Made by a program: the position numbers and the translations under genes. A model generated the notes under the pieces. It was given only the letters and a program-made list of their open reading frames with translations, had not been told where the DNA came from and made no database searches. From Streptomyces uncialis (GTDB lineage Bacteria > Actinomycetota > Actinomycetes > Streptomycetales > Streptomycetaceae): a stretch of DNA of 64,000 bases. Where the stretch lies: NCBI RefSeq assembly GCF_036250755.1, contig NZ_CP109583.1, positions 558,001-622,000 of the forward strand. Reading direction: 5' to 3'. This document shows, in pieces, positions 38,134 to 46,597 of the stretch. The stretch's first letter is position 1, and every line of letters begins with the position of its first letter.

Positions 38134-39738
38134 ATGGGCAGGACTCCGAGCGGGCACAACGAGTCGTCGAGCCGGGCCGGGGGGAAGCTGAGCACCTCCA
38201 CCACAGCTCCCGAGCGGCACCGCACAACCGTCGTCGTGGACCGCTTCGACCAGATCTCCTGGCGCGACACCTACGAGCAGTCGGCCGGACTCAGCGAGCT
38301 GGCCAAGGAGCTGAACGAGCGCCATGGCTGCGGCGCCGACCTCTTGGCCGACGCGTTTCAAGCCGCCTACAAGGTCAGTGCGCGGTTGCGCGAGCGCGCG
38401 GAGATGGACCGCTCCCGATTGGTCAACCACCAGATCATCACCGCATTGGCAGAGTCATGTGAGTTCGCCGAGCTGCGCCGGGTGACGGTCGGCGACCCCT
38501 ATGCCGCAGCCATGGCCGTACTCGCCCAGGCCCCCGCACTGCGCCGGATGCTGGAACACTCCCGCAACGCCCAGGAACAAGCTGAGCAGGTGGAGAAGGC
38601 CCCGCAGAATGCCGCAAGCGATGCAACCACTCTGTGCGAGGCGCTCCGACAAACAGCCGGCAGCGCCGACGAGGACACCGCAGTCTCGGCATCCGACGCC
38701 GTACAACAGTCCATCAAGGCGGCCACAGCTGCCGCGCGGCAGAGCGACCGAAGTGCCGCGCAGGCCCTCCCGGCGGCGGCACCCGGTATGGGTGCCACCG
38801 CGCGCAGTGCGGCGATGAAGGCCGTCGAGATCGTGCGAGGGGAAGCCGCGCTGATGCGGGCATGGGGCGTTGGTCCAGGCGAGCTGGAGAAAATGCCGTT
38901 CGACCAGCGCGCTCAGCTCGCCGAGCGGCTGCGCACCGGCCGTCTCGCGCAGTGGGCCGAGCTGATCGGTCGATTCCGGCAGATGGCGAGCGGTGAACGC
39001 GCCCGAAAGGTGGCGAACGCCACCGGGGAGTTGGTCGGCGTCACGCTCGGCGATGATCTCTCCCGCGTCATCCCCTCCGAACTCGTCAACCTCGGCCTGC
39101 CTGAGCTGCGTGCAGTGTTCGCCGCGCGCTACGCCGCAGGGGAGCTGATGCTCTACCACAGTCAGGGGGAGCAGGCCACCGGCCAGGGCGCCATCATCGC
39201 GTGCGTAGACACCTCGCACTCCATGTACATCGCGGGGCGGGACGGGGTCAGCCGGGAGGCGTGGGCCAAGGCGTGCGCCCTGGCGCTGCTGGACCAGGCC
39301 CGCCATGCCAAGCGTGACTTCGTCGGCATCCTGTTCTCCGCTGCCGACAAGATCCAGGTCTTCCGCTTCCCGGCCGGCCAACCCGCCGACCCAGCCCAGG
39401 TGCTCGACTTCGCGGAGACCTTCCTCGGCGGTGGCACCAGCTACCAGACGCCCCTGACTGCGGCCGGCGAACTACTGGCAGAGGAGCTCAACGACGCCGC
39501 CCGTGGACGTGGCGACATCGTGATGATCACCGACGATGAGTGCGGCATCGCCGAGGAGTGGATGCGTGGCTGGAACATCGCCAAGCATCGGTTGGGCTTC
39601 CGTGTCTTCGGCGTGGCCATCGGCGCCCCGCGCGCCACCGAAGCCGACTCGGTCCTGGACGCCCTGTGCGACAACCTCCGCTCCATCGAGGACCTCACTG
39701 ATGTCTCCGCCGCCGCTGACCTCTTCCGCATGATCTAA
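38134..39738 (+). CDS. ViaA-like VWA-domain protein
   Basis: 534 residues. The N-terminal two-thirds are helical and Ala/Gln-rich. The C-terminal VWA domain (about 355-534) has the MIDAS motif DTSHS and the later TDDE metal-site acidic cluster. It follows the RavA-like gene by 19 nt with GGGAGG. In E. coli ViaA activates the RavA ATPase, so the pair should form a chaperone-like complex. Targets in Streptomyces are unknown and no cytochrome or nuo genes are nearby. Confidence 0.82.
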   Translation: MGRTPSGHNESSSRAGGKLSTSTTAPERHRTTVVVDRFDQISWRDTYEQSAGLSELAKELNERHGCGADLLADAFQAAYKVSARLRERAEMDRSRLVNHQIITALAESCEFAELRRVTVGDPYAAAMAVLAQAPALRRMLEHSRNAQEQAEQVEKAPQNAASDATTLCEALRQTAGSADEDTAVSASDAVQQSIKAATAAARQSDRSAAQALPAAAPGMGATARSAAMKAVEIVRGEAALMRAWGVGPGELEKMPFDQRAQLAERLRTGRLAQWAELIGRFRQMASGERARKVANATGELVGVTLGDDLSRVIPSELVNLGLPELRAVFAARYAAGELMLYHSQGEQATGQGAIIACVDTSHSMYIAGRDGVSREAWAKACALALLDQARHAKRDFVGILFSAADKIQVFRFPAGQPADPAQVLDFAETFLGGGTSYQTPLTAAGELLAEELNDAARGRGDIVMITDDECGIAEEWMRGWNIAKHRLGFRVFGVAIGAPRATEADSVLDALCDNLRSIEDLTDVSAAADLFRMI

Positions 39739-39773
39739 ACCCTTTTGAGGTGGAAAATGCCGTTGCTTTGGTC

Positions 39774-39809
39774 GGGTAGCCGGGTCACGTTGCCGTGACC
39801 CGGCTACCC
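39774..39809 (+). terminator. Perfect 16-bp hairpin after viaA-like gene
   Basis: GGGTAGCCGGGTCACG, loop TTGC, then the exact complement, 35 nt after the stop. Strong terminator without T-run. The following 39810-40300 holds no assignable gene. Confidence 0.8.
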
Positions 39810-40305
39810 GGCCTGGTGGTCGTGCCACCGGTTGTTCAAGGCCACGACGATTGGTGGTCGACGGCGGCTGGAGGGTTCGCCTGGAGCTTTGCCGGCGTAG
39901 CCGGTGATGCAGGAACGGATCTTGCGGGGGCAGCCACGGGATCTTCGCGGGGTAGGAGGATGTGACCGATTTCGGGGAGTTCGAGGCGTCGGTCCCGCTC
40001 GTGGGCTGAGGGGGAAAAGCCGCTCGGTGAGATCACTGAGCGGCGGACAACGTCCAGGGCCCGGGTGAACGAGGTCCGTTCGGCAGTGCTGTGGCGCCAG
40101 CAGGCGACCGCGTCGAGCGGGCCCCGGGTGCTCGGCCCGGGTGTGGGCCTGGTCGGTGGAGCGGGTCGGCGATCGAGGTGATGGGGCGGCCGGGGTCGGG
40201 TAGCGGGTCGCGGGCGGCTTCGGTGACTTTCCCGGTGGCGGCGTTGGGGCATCTGCCGACCCGGCCGCGGGCGGCGGCCAGGACCTCGCGGGCTGCACGC
40301 CTCTG

Positions 40306-40600
40306 AGCGGGTGGTTTACGACGGCCGTGAGGAAGTCGCCCGGCACGATCGGCTCATCGCCTGCGGCGCTGCCCGCCTTGGCCTCGACCACTACCTGGAG
40401 GCACTGATCCGGAAACCGGGTGCCCTGCCCGGCGCCACCGCCCTTGACCAGGCTCGCGCCGTCGGCCGTTCCGCACCCATCCACGACGCCTGGTGGCAAG
40501 CCGCGGTGAAGGCGCACGGCGCAGGGGAGGGCACCCGGGCCCGGATCGAAGTCCCCCTCCGCCCGCTGGGGACATCGGCTCGTCGCCGGACCGTGGGACA
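40306..40600 (+). pseudogene. IS21-family IstA transposase fragment
   Basis: Reads RVVYDGREEVARHDRLIA, then YLEALIRKPGALPGATAL and HDAWWQAAVKAHGAGEGTRA, the characteristic C-terminal portion of IS21 IstA. The catalytic core and the IstB gene are absent. It ends against the 3' end of the P450 gene, so an IS21 element once inserted beside the cyclodipeptide cluster. Confidence 0.7.
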
Positions 40601-40609
40601 GGTGGTCCG

Positions 40610-41833
40610 TCACCAGGTGACGGGCAGTTCCACCGGCCGGGTGAAGAGATAGGTGTCCGGTTCCCAGGCGATGTCCTCGTGTTTGGCCGCCAGGGCCAGG
40701 TCCGGCAGGTGTGAGAACAGGGTGGAGAGCGCGGTCTCCAAGTACATGCGGGCGATGTTGACGCCGAGGCAGAAGTGGGGGCCGGTGCCGAAGGTGATGG
40801 CCGGGTCCTCCTGCGCACTGCGGTCGAGGCGGAATCGTTCTGGTTGTTTGTAGTGTTCCGGGTCCCAGGTCGCGGCGACCCAGGGGGTGATGACGGCGTC
40901 GCCGGCCCGGATGAGTACCCCGTGCATTTCGGTGTCGGTCAACGCGAGGCGGGGCATGGAGGTCATGCCGTTGTGGTGCAGCCGTAGGAGTTCGGCCACC
41001 GCGTCGGGCCACAGGGTGGGGTCGCGCTGTATCCGGGCGAGTTGGTCGCCATGTCGCAGCAGGGTGTACACGCCGGTGGTGACGGGGCCGGTGACCGGTT
41101 CGGCGGAGGTGACGAAGAGGTACATCACCGTGGCGTGCATCTGCTCCCGGGTGATGGTCCCGTGACGGTGGGTGCGGATCAGTGCCTCCACCGGGTCCCG
41201 CGGTTCGCGGTTGTCGTCGTAGTCCGCCGACTTGGCGTCGATGACTTCGTCAGCGAAGTCGAGCATCCACCGGGTGGACGTGTCGATGGCGGAAGCCGGT
41301 GTCGTGTAGTCGACCTGGGAACGTAGCCGGGGCACGATCTTGCGGCGTTGCCGGGGTGCCACGCGCATGAGGTCGCAAGCCAGTGTCGCCGCCAGCGGAT
41401 GCGCGTAAGCGCGGTGCAGGTCAGCGGGGTTGGGGCCGTCGCGTAGCGCCGTCGCCAGGTCGGTGGCGGCCAGGGCGACCGCGGGCCTGAGGGCAGTCGC
41501 GGCGGCAGGGTTGAAGAACGGCTGGACCACGCGCCGCACGGTGGTGTGCGCGGGGGGATCGAGGTTGAAGATGCCGCCCGGCACGCTGTTGAAGTCGTCT
41601 CCGGCGATGCGCTGCCCGCCCGGGCAGGTGAGATCGCGCGAGAAGCTGCGGCTCGATCCGATGGCGGTGATGTCGGCGCGGCGGGTGACGAGCCACGCGT
41701 GGTGGCCGGAAGGGAACGCAACCCGGGCGACCGGCCGCTCGCGCCGCAGGAGGTCGAACATCTCCGGTGGCAGCCCGTGTCCGCGGGTGGGGAAGGAGTC
41801 GGGCCAGGTCAGGTCATCGGGAATCGTGGTCAT
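40610..41833 (-). CDS. Cytochrome P450 tailoring a cyclodipeptide
   Basis: 407-residue soluble bacterial P450 with the ExxR motif (ELLR) and heme-binding loop FGTGPHFCLG. The I-helix, normally A-G-x-D/E-T-T, reads VTSAEPVTG, so proline replaces the O2-activating threonine. Such substitutions occur in P450s doing coupling or unusual chemistry. It overlaps the cyclodipeptide synthase gene by 20 nt, so the substrate is probably its diketopiperazine: hydroxylation, desaturation, dimerisation or nucleobase coupling are all known for cluster P450s. Confidence 0.9.
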   Translation of the reverse strand: MTTIPDDLTWPDSFPTRGHGLPPEMFDLLRRERPVARVAFPSGHHAWLVTRRADITAIGSSRSFSRDLTCPGGQRIAGDDFNSVPGGIFNLDPPAHTTVRRVVQPFFNPAAATALRPAVALAATDLATALRDGPNPADLHRAYAHPLAATLACDLMRVAPRQRRKIVPRLRSQVDYTTPASAIDTSTRWMLDFADEVIDAKSADYDDNREPRDPVEALIRTHRHGTITREQMHATVMYLFVTSAEPVTGPVTTGVYTLLRHGDQLARIQRDPTLWPDAVAELLRLHHNGMTSMPRLALTDTEMHGVLIRAGDAVITPWVAATWDPEHYKQPERFRLDRSAQEDPAITFGTGPHFCLGVNIARMYLETALSTLFSHLPDLALAAKHEDIAWEPDTYLFTRPVELPVTW

Positions 41834-42614
41834 CACGGTCGTTCCTCTCGTCGCTGAGCACGGACAGGACATGGCCCGACCCGATGGTGAGACCGGGAAC
41901 CTGACCGTCGGCCACCACGTCGTAGACGGGCACCCGGCGGTGGTACACGAACAGGGCACGGGGTCGCGCCAGCACTCCGGTCGAGTCCAGCAGCAGCGGG
42001 GACTCGGCGAAGATGTAGCGGGTGTTGTCCTCAATCTGGGCGGGGGTGGGCTCGGAGTCGATGGAGGCTTCCAGGGCCGTGCGGGTCATCGCGCACACCG
42101 CCTCCCGCATCGGGGTCTGCGTGCGGTACGCCGTCTCGATGCGGGTCCGGACCTCCCGGTAGCGCGGGTGTGCGGCGAAGCGGGTCAGTACGTGGACCCT
42201 GGAGTCCGTGTCGGGCACCCCGCAATCGGCCAGGGTGCGACGCGCCACATTGCGCATGTTGTGGATGACGCGCTTGGAACGCTGGACCGCGCGCCGTGGC
42301 GCCTTGCCCGCGGAGATGTGGCGCAGTGCTGATTCGGGCGCCCCCGGAAGGACCACATGCACATCGTCGAAGGACACCGACGCGCTTCGGCACAGCGCGG
42401 TCACGGTCTCCGTGGAGTAGAAGGAGTTGAACGGTGACAGGCCGAGCACCACGGTGCCGTACCGCTCGGCGAGGCGCGGGTCGTGGAGGTCGAGGCCCTC
42501 CACCCGGAACCCGCTGGGAGCGATGGGCTCCTGCGGCGGCGAGGGCGGGAGGTCGGTGCCGGTGCTGGCGCCGGTGCCGGGTACGTGTGCGTGTGTGTCC
42601 TGGATCTGACTCAT
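41814..42614 (-). CDS. tRNA-dependent cyclodipeptide synthase
   Basis: 266-residue CDPS, which uses two aminoacyl-tRNAs to form a diketopiperazine. The nucleophile motif GLSPFNS places Ser60, and Asn follows at the AlbC N40 position. Other pocket features are RYIFAESPLL (Tyr, Glu) and VYH, indicating the NYH subfamily. The N-terminal 40 residues are a low-complexity extension. ATG at 42614 with TGAGGT ahead; an upstream start at 42677 is less likely. Product not predictable by eye. Confidence 0.9.
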   Translation of the reverse strand: MSQIQDTHAHVPGTGASTGTDLPPSPPQEPIAPSGFRVEGLDLHDPRLAERYGTVVLGLSPFNSFYSTETVTALCRSASVSFDDVHVVLPGAPESALRHISAGKAPRRAVQRSKRVIHNMRNVARRTLADCGVPDTDSRVHVLTRFAAHPRYREVRTRIETAYRTQTPMREAVCAMTRTALEASIDSEPTPAQIEDNTRYIFAESPLLLDSTGVLARPRALFVYHRRVPVYDVVADGQVPGLTIGSGHVLSVLSDERNDRDDHDSR

Positions 42615-42689
42615 GCTGGTGACCTCAATCTTCTGCTGGTCGTTCTGAGTCGGGGGAACCGCGGAGAGCCGGCTCATCGGAGCGGGGTC

Positions 42690-43520
42690 TCACTTCGCCG
42701 GAGTGGGGGCGGGGTTCTCCACCGGGAGGGGACGGTCGGCGGGTTCGGACCCGGGGCCGGCCTGCGCGTCGATGATCAGCGAGTGGGGGCAGGTGAGGTA
42801 GTTCTCCCAGAACGCCTCTCCGTGCTTCGCCAGGCCCTCTTCGGAGACGGTCGGGCGGATCCACGAGACGCGGTCGAAACCTGCTGCGGCCAGGGCTTGT
42901 TCGTGCGCTGCCGCGGACCAGCGGAAGAGGTCCAGGTCGAGCACGTCCTGCCCGACCCAGGCACGCAGGTGCCCCGGGGTGCCCTCCGCCGGCGACTGCC
43001 GCACGCTCAGACGCATGCCATAGCCGCGGTACCACTGGGGGTCCGTGGAGAAACCGGGGTTGAGCACCGCGGCCACGAACCGGCCGCCTGTCGGGCGCAA
43101 CGCCCGTCGCGCGGTGACGCAGAACCCCTCCAACGCCTCTCGGGTGGGGGCGTAGGGCAGTACGTACACGGCGGTGACCACATCGAACGCCCCGGCGATG
43201 CCGGGCAGATCGGTGGCGCCCGGATCGGTGGCGTTCGCGGCCAGGTACTCCACACCCAGGCCCTCGCGCTCCTCGCGCCGGCGGGCGTGTTCGACCATCG
43301 CGGCGGACTCGTCCATCCCGACGACCCGGGCCGCCCCCGCGCCGCGCAACCGGCGGGCGTACAACCCGCTGCCACAGCCCAGGTCGAGCACATCCCGCCC
43401 GGTGACATCGCCGACCGCGTTCAAGAAGCTGTATTCCTCTATGTGCTCCCGAAAAGGCATCTCTTCCATGCTGCGTTCATACGCGGCCACCGCCGTGTCG
43501 AACTGGGAATCCATCGCCAT
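42690..43520 (-). CDS. Class I SAM methyltransferase of the cyclodipeptide cluster
   Basis: 276 residues with SAM motif VLDLGCGSGLYARRL and FDVVTAVYVLPY. First gene of the operon methyltransferase-CDPS-P450. N- or O-methylation of the diketopiperazine is likely, as in other CDPS clusters. ATG at 43520 or 43514 are both served by AGAGGAGCGAGGAG. Upstream 43521-44104 has no assignable gene and presumably contains the operon promoter. Confidence 0.87.
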   Translation of the reverse strand: MAMDSQFDTAVAAYERSMEEMPFREHIEEYSFLNAVGDVTGRDVLDLGCGSGLYARRLRGAGAARVVGMDESAAMVEHARRREEREGLGVEYLAANATDPGATDLPGIAGAFDVVTAVYVLPYAPTREALEGFCVTARRALRPTGGRFVAAVLNPGFSTDPQWYRGYGMRLSVRQSPAEGTPGHLRAWVGQDVLDLDLFRWSAAAHEQALAAAGFDRVSWIRPTVSEEGLAKHGEAFWENYLTCPHSLIIDAQAGPGSEPADRPLPVENPAPTPAK

Positions 43521-44104
43521 GCTCCTCGCTCCTCTGCGATTTCGTGTCAGGCCGGCCCCAAGTCCGGGGCACGCTCGTAGGCCTGTTTTTGGAAAGGGGG
43601 GTCCCGGCATCGAGCCGAAAGTCCTGCGTAGGCCCGGCACCCAGCCCAGCGTTCGATCGCACGTTCCGGGCCGGACGGGTGCCTCACACCCCGGTGGGAC
43701 ACCACGACATGTCGTGTCCCCGAGCGAGCGGGAACCGCCGCACCGGCGGCCGGTTCAGCGGCCATCCCCACCAAGGCGCGACGGACTCGCTCGGTGGACA
43801 TCCATCGGGCCGCCGATACCCCGGTGTGAGAACCGTTCTTCCTCTCCACCCTTCTTGCCGCGATCCGGCGCCGCAAGAGTCCACACGCAATCGGAAGCGT
43901 GCACGCGTTGAACGCTTGTGCCCTTGTGAAGAACGGCAGGCCCGAAAGGGCCCGCGACGCGTGCGGACCCTGGTAGCGGCGCAGGCGCAGTGACGGGCCC
44001 CGTCCGTGGGCGTCCAGTCAGCGTGATCGCTCTGGACCGGTCGGAGGCGGCCGGGACGACCCGGCACACGCCGAATGCCCCGACCTAGCCTTCCGCGACA
44101 CCCT

Positions 44105-44986
44105 TCAGGAAGCGCGGTACCCCTGGACGGGATTGCGCAGCGCGCCGCAGATGCCGCCGAGTGCTTCCCCGAAGACCGGTGACCAGCCGAGGGATCGCAG
44201 CCGGCTCGCGTCGAGCGCCGCGTCCATCGCCAGGAATCCGGCCAGCGGGCCGTGGGTCTCCAGCGCCTCGGCCAGGCTCCACGACGCCACCGGTACCCGG
44301 GCGGCCTCACCGATCGCGGCCGCCAGCGACGCCATGTCGACCGGGACCGGCTCGGCGATATGAAACACCCCTTGGGCGGGCTGTTCGAGCAGCGTGGCAT
44401 ACCCGGTCGCGAGGTCGTTCACCTGCACGGTGGACCAGTGGTTGTCGCCCGGACCGGTGTAGCGCGCCACACCGTCGGCGCCGGCCTGGCCGACCAGCCG
44501 GGCGAGCGGTCCGCCGCCGTCGCCGTACACCATCGGGGGGCGCACGACAACGCCACGGACTCTCGGGGCCTCCAGCACACGCGCTTCGGCCGGGGCAAGC
44601 CAGGCGAGCGGTCCGGTGGGCTCCGCGGTGTCGTCCTCGGTCACCGGTGTCCGCGACGAGCGGGCCCGCGGCGCACCGGTCGTGGTGATGAAGACGCCGC
44701 CCTCCATCGCGTCGAGCATGGCGGTCACCGCCGCCGCATCGACGGCGGGCCGGTCCGCCGTGTCGGTAGCCGCGGTGTGGACCACAGCGTCACCGCCGGC
44801 CGCCTGTGCCGCCAGTACGGCGAGGTCGGTGAGGCTGCCCCGGACCGGGTCGCCGCCGTTCCCCCGTACCCTGGCCTCGGCCGCGTCACTCCTCGCCAGT
44901 CCGCGCACCCGGTGGCCGCGGGCGACGAGGGTACGGGTCAGAGCCGAGCCGATGTAGCCGCTCGCGCCGGTGATGAAGATATCCAT
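44105..44986 (-). CDS. NAD(P)-dependent epimerase/dehydratase-family protein
   Basis: 293-residue extended SDR of the NmrA/epimerase type with GASGYIGSALTRTL at the N-terminus. The usual YxxxK site is not evident: the region after RSSRTPVTEDD lacks a Tyr-x-x-x-Lys, so activity is uncertain. GGGAGA precedes the ATG at 44986. Divergent from an AraC regulator 147 nt away that likely controls it. Confidence 0.8.
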   Translation of the reverse strand: MDIFITGASGYIGSALTRTLVARGHRVRGLARSDAAEARVRGNGGDPVRGSLTDLAVLAAQAAGGDAVVHTAATDTADRPAVDAAAVTAMLDAMEGGVFITTTGAPRARSSRTPVTEDDTAEPTGPLAWLAPAEARVLEAPRVRGVVVRPPMVYGDGGGPLARLVGQAGADGVARYTGPGDNHWSTVQVNDLATGYATLLEQPAQGVFHIAEPVPVDMASLAAAIGEAARVPVASWSLAEALETHGPLAGFLAMDAALDASRLRSLGWSPVFGEALGGICGALRNPVQGYRAS

Positions 44987-45133
44987 GGTGGTGCGGTCTC
45001 CCTGTTCCTTGGGGTCGTCGAGAGTTCCAGGCATGCTCCGGGGCCACTCGGGCCTTCCGGGGGCTCCCGCTCTCGGGCTGTCCCGGGTTCCCGGGTGTTC
45101 GTTTGAGCGTAGGAAGCGGCAGGAGGGGCGGAC

Positions 45134-46111
45134 ATGCGCCTGAGTCCAGGTGTTTTACGCGATCGTTCAGGGCCGGATGCCCTCGGTACGCTGCTCGGCC
45201 GGATACGGGTCGGCACCGCACGGTTCGGGCGCATCGAGCTCGGCGCGCCATGGGGGGTGCGGATGGGGCCCCGGGACACCGTGACCCTGCATCATCCGCT
45301 CGACGGCGAGATGTGGCTGGACGCCGATGGGCGGACGGCCCGGATCGGGCCGGGGGATCTGGTGATCCTGCCGCACGGTGTCCCGCACTCGCTCAAGTAC
45401 CGCCCGGACGCCCGGGTCATGATGGAGGAGCAACGGCACGGTCCCCTGCCGGAAGGCGGATTGTCGGTGCGGCGCAGCTTCGGCGGCGACGGGGTGCGCA
45501 CGGTGGTGCTGTGCGCCGAACTCGCGCTGACCGGCGCAGCACGCGGCCTTCTTCTGCGGGCCCTGCCTCCGGTGATCCATCTTGGGCCGAACGCGGGCGG
45601 CGATCCCCTTCCGGGGCTGCGCCGGATTCTCGACGCTCTCCGCGAGGAGGTCCGCGACGGCCGGTCCGCCTCGCCCCTGCTCGCCGCGCGGTTGGTCGAG
45701 GTGCTGCTGCTCCAGGGGATCAGAGCCGAGCTGGAGCGGCCGGCAGCGGCCGGGACATGGGGTGCCGCGCTCGGCGACGATCGCGTGGGCCGGGCGCTCG
45801 ACGCGTTGTACAAAGCGCCCGGGTATCCGTGGAGCGTCGCGGAGCTCGCCCGGGTGGCAGGTATGAGCCGGGCGGCGTTCGCGCCATTGTTCCGGGAGCT
45901 GGTAGGCGAGAGTCCGATCGCCCACCTCACCGCCTGGCGTATGGCACTCGCGAAGACGGCGCTGTGCGAACAGCCCGATCTCCCGGTCGGCCGGATCGCC
46001 GCATCGGTCGGATACGGCAGCGAGTTCGCGTTCAGCGCGGCGTTCCGGCGAGTGGTGGGCATGCCACCGGGCCGGTACCGCGCCACCACGAGGACCACAA
46101 GCACCCCCTGA
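45134..46111 (+). CDS. AraC-family regulator with cupin_6 domain
   Basis: 325 residues: N-terminal cupin_6-like ligand domain (HHPLDGEMWLDADG and GDLVILPHGVPHSL) and C-terminal AraC HTH pair (AELARVAGMSRAAFAPLFREL and IAASVGYGSEFAFSAAFRRV). Regulators of this type typically control a neighbouring SDR, as arranged here. The 46112-46597 gap downstream holds no assignable gene. Confidence 0.87.
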   Translation: MRLSPGVLRDRSGPDALGTLLGRIRVGTARFGRIELGAPWGVRMGPRDTVTLHHPLDGEMWLDADGRTARIGPGDLVILPHGVPHSLKYRPDARVMMEEQRHGPLPEGGLSVRRSFGGDGVRTVVLCAELALTGAARGLLLRALPPVIHLGPNAGGDPLPGLRRILDALREEVRDGRSASPLLAARLVEVLLLQGIRAELERPAAAGTWGAALGDDRVGRALDALYKAPGYPWSVAELARVAGMSRAAFAPLFRELVGESPIAHLTAWRMALAKTALCEQPDLPVGRIAASVGYGSEFAFSAAFRRVVGMPPGRYRATTRTTSTP

Positions 46112-46597
46112 ATCCCCCGCACCGTCCTTCCGCCCAGGGGTATCCGAGCCGCTTCGGCCCGGGCAGCACAGCGGGGGATCGCAGCAGGTCTCCCAGGCAG
46201 CGGTCACCAGACGGACGGTCCCGTGGCCCGGGCGCGCTCTTCCCTTCCAGGCCGCGCGAGTGTGTGGACATGCCGCGGGCCTCGACCTGTTCCGGGCACG
46301 TGTCCGGGCAACGCCCGCTGTCTGGGATCGGGTCCGGCTGCGACGACGGCATTCCGGGGAGGCTGTCGTCGCCGGACCGGCCGACCAGGACCGTGTTCAC
46401 CCACCGGTCCGTGTACTGGGCCGGCTGCCGATGGCCCCGGTACTGGTCCGCGACGGCTCCCGCGTACGACGCCCCGCCCCCTGGGTATCCAGCTCCACGC
46501 TCCCGAGGGCGGTCCGGCGGAGAGGAACACCCGCACAAACGATCCGGCAGGAGCGGCGACGGGACCCGTTGTCAGTGGGGGGTGTCACCCTCGCCGT

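Noticed and set aside
43521..44104. Possible gene upstream of the cyclodipeptide operon
   Set aside because: Only short frames without domains; more likely promoter and spacer DNA.
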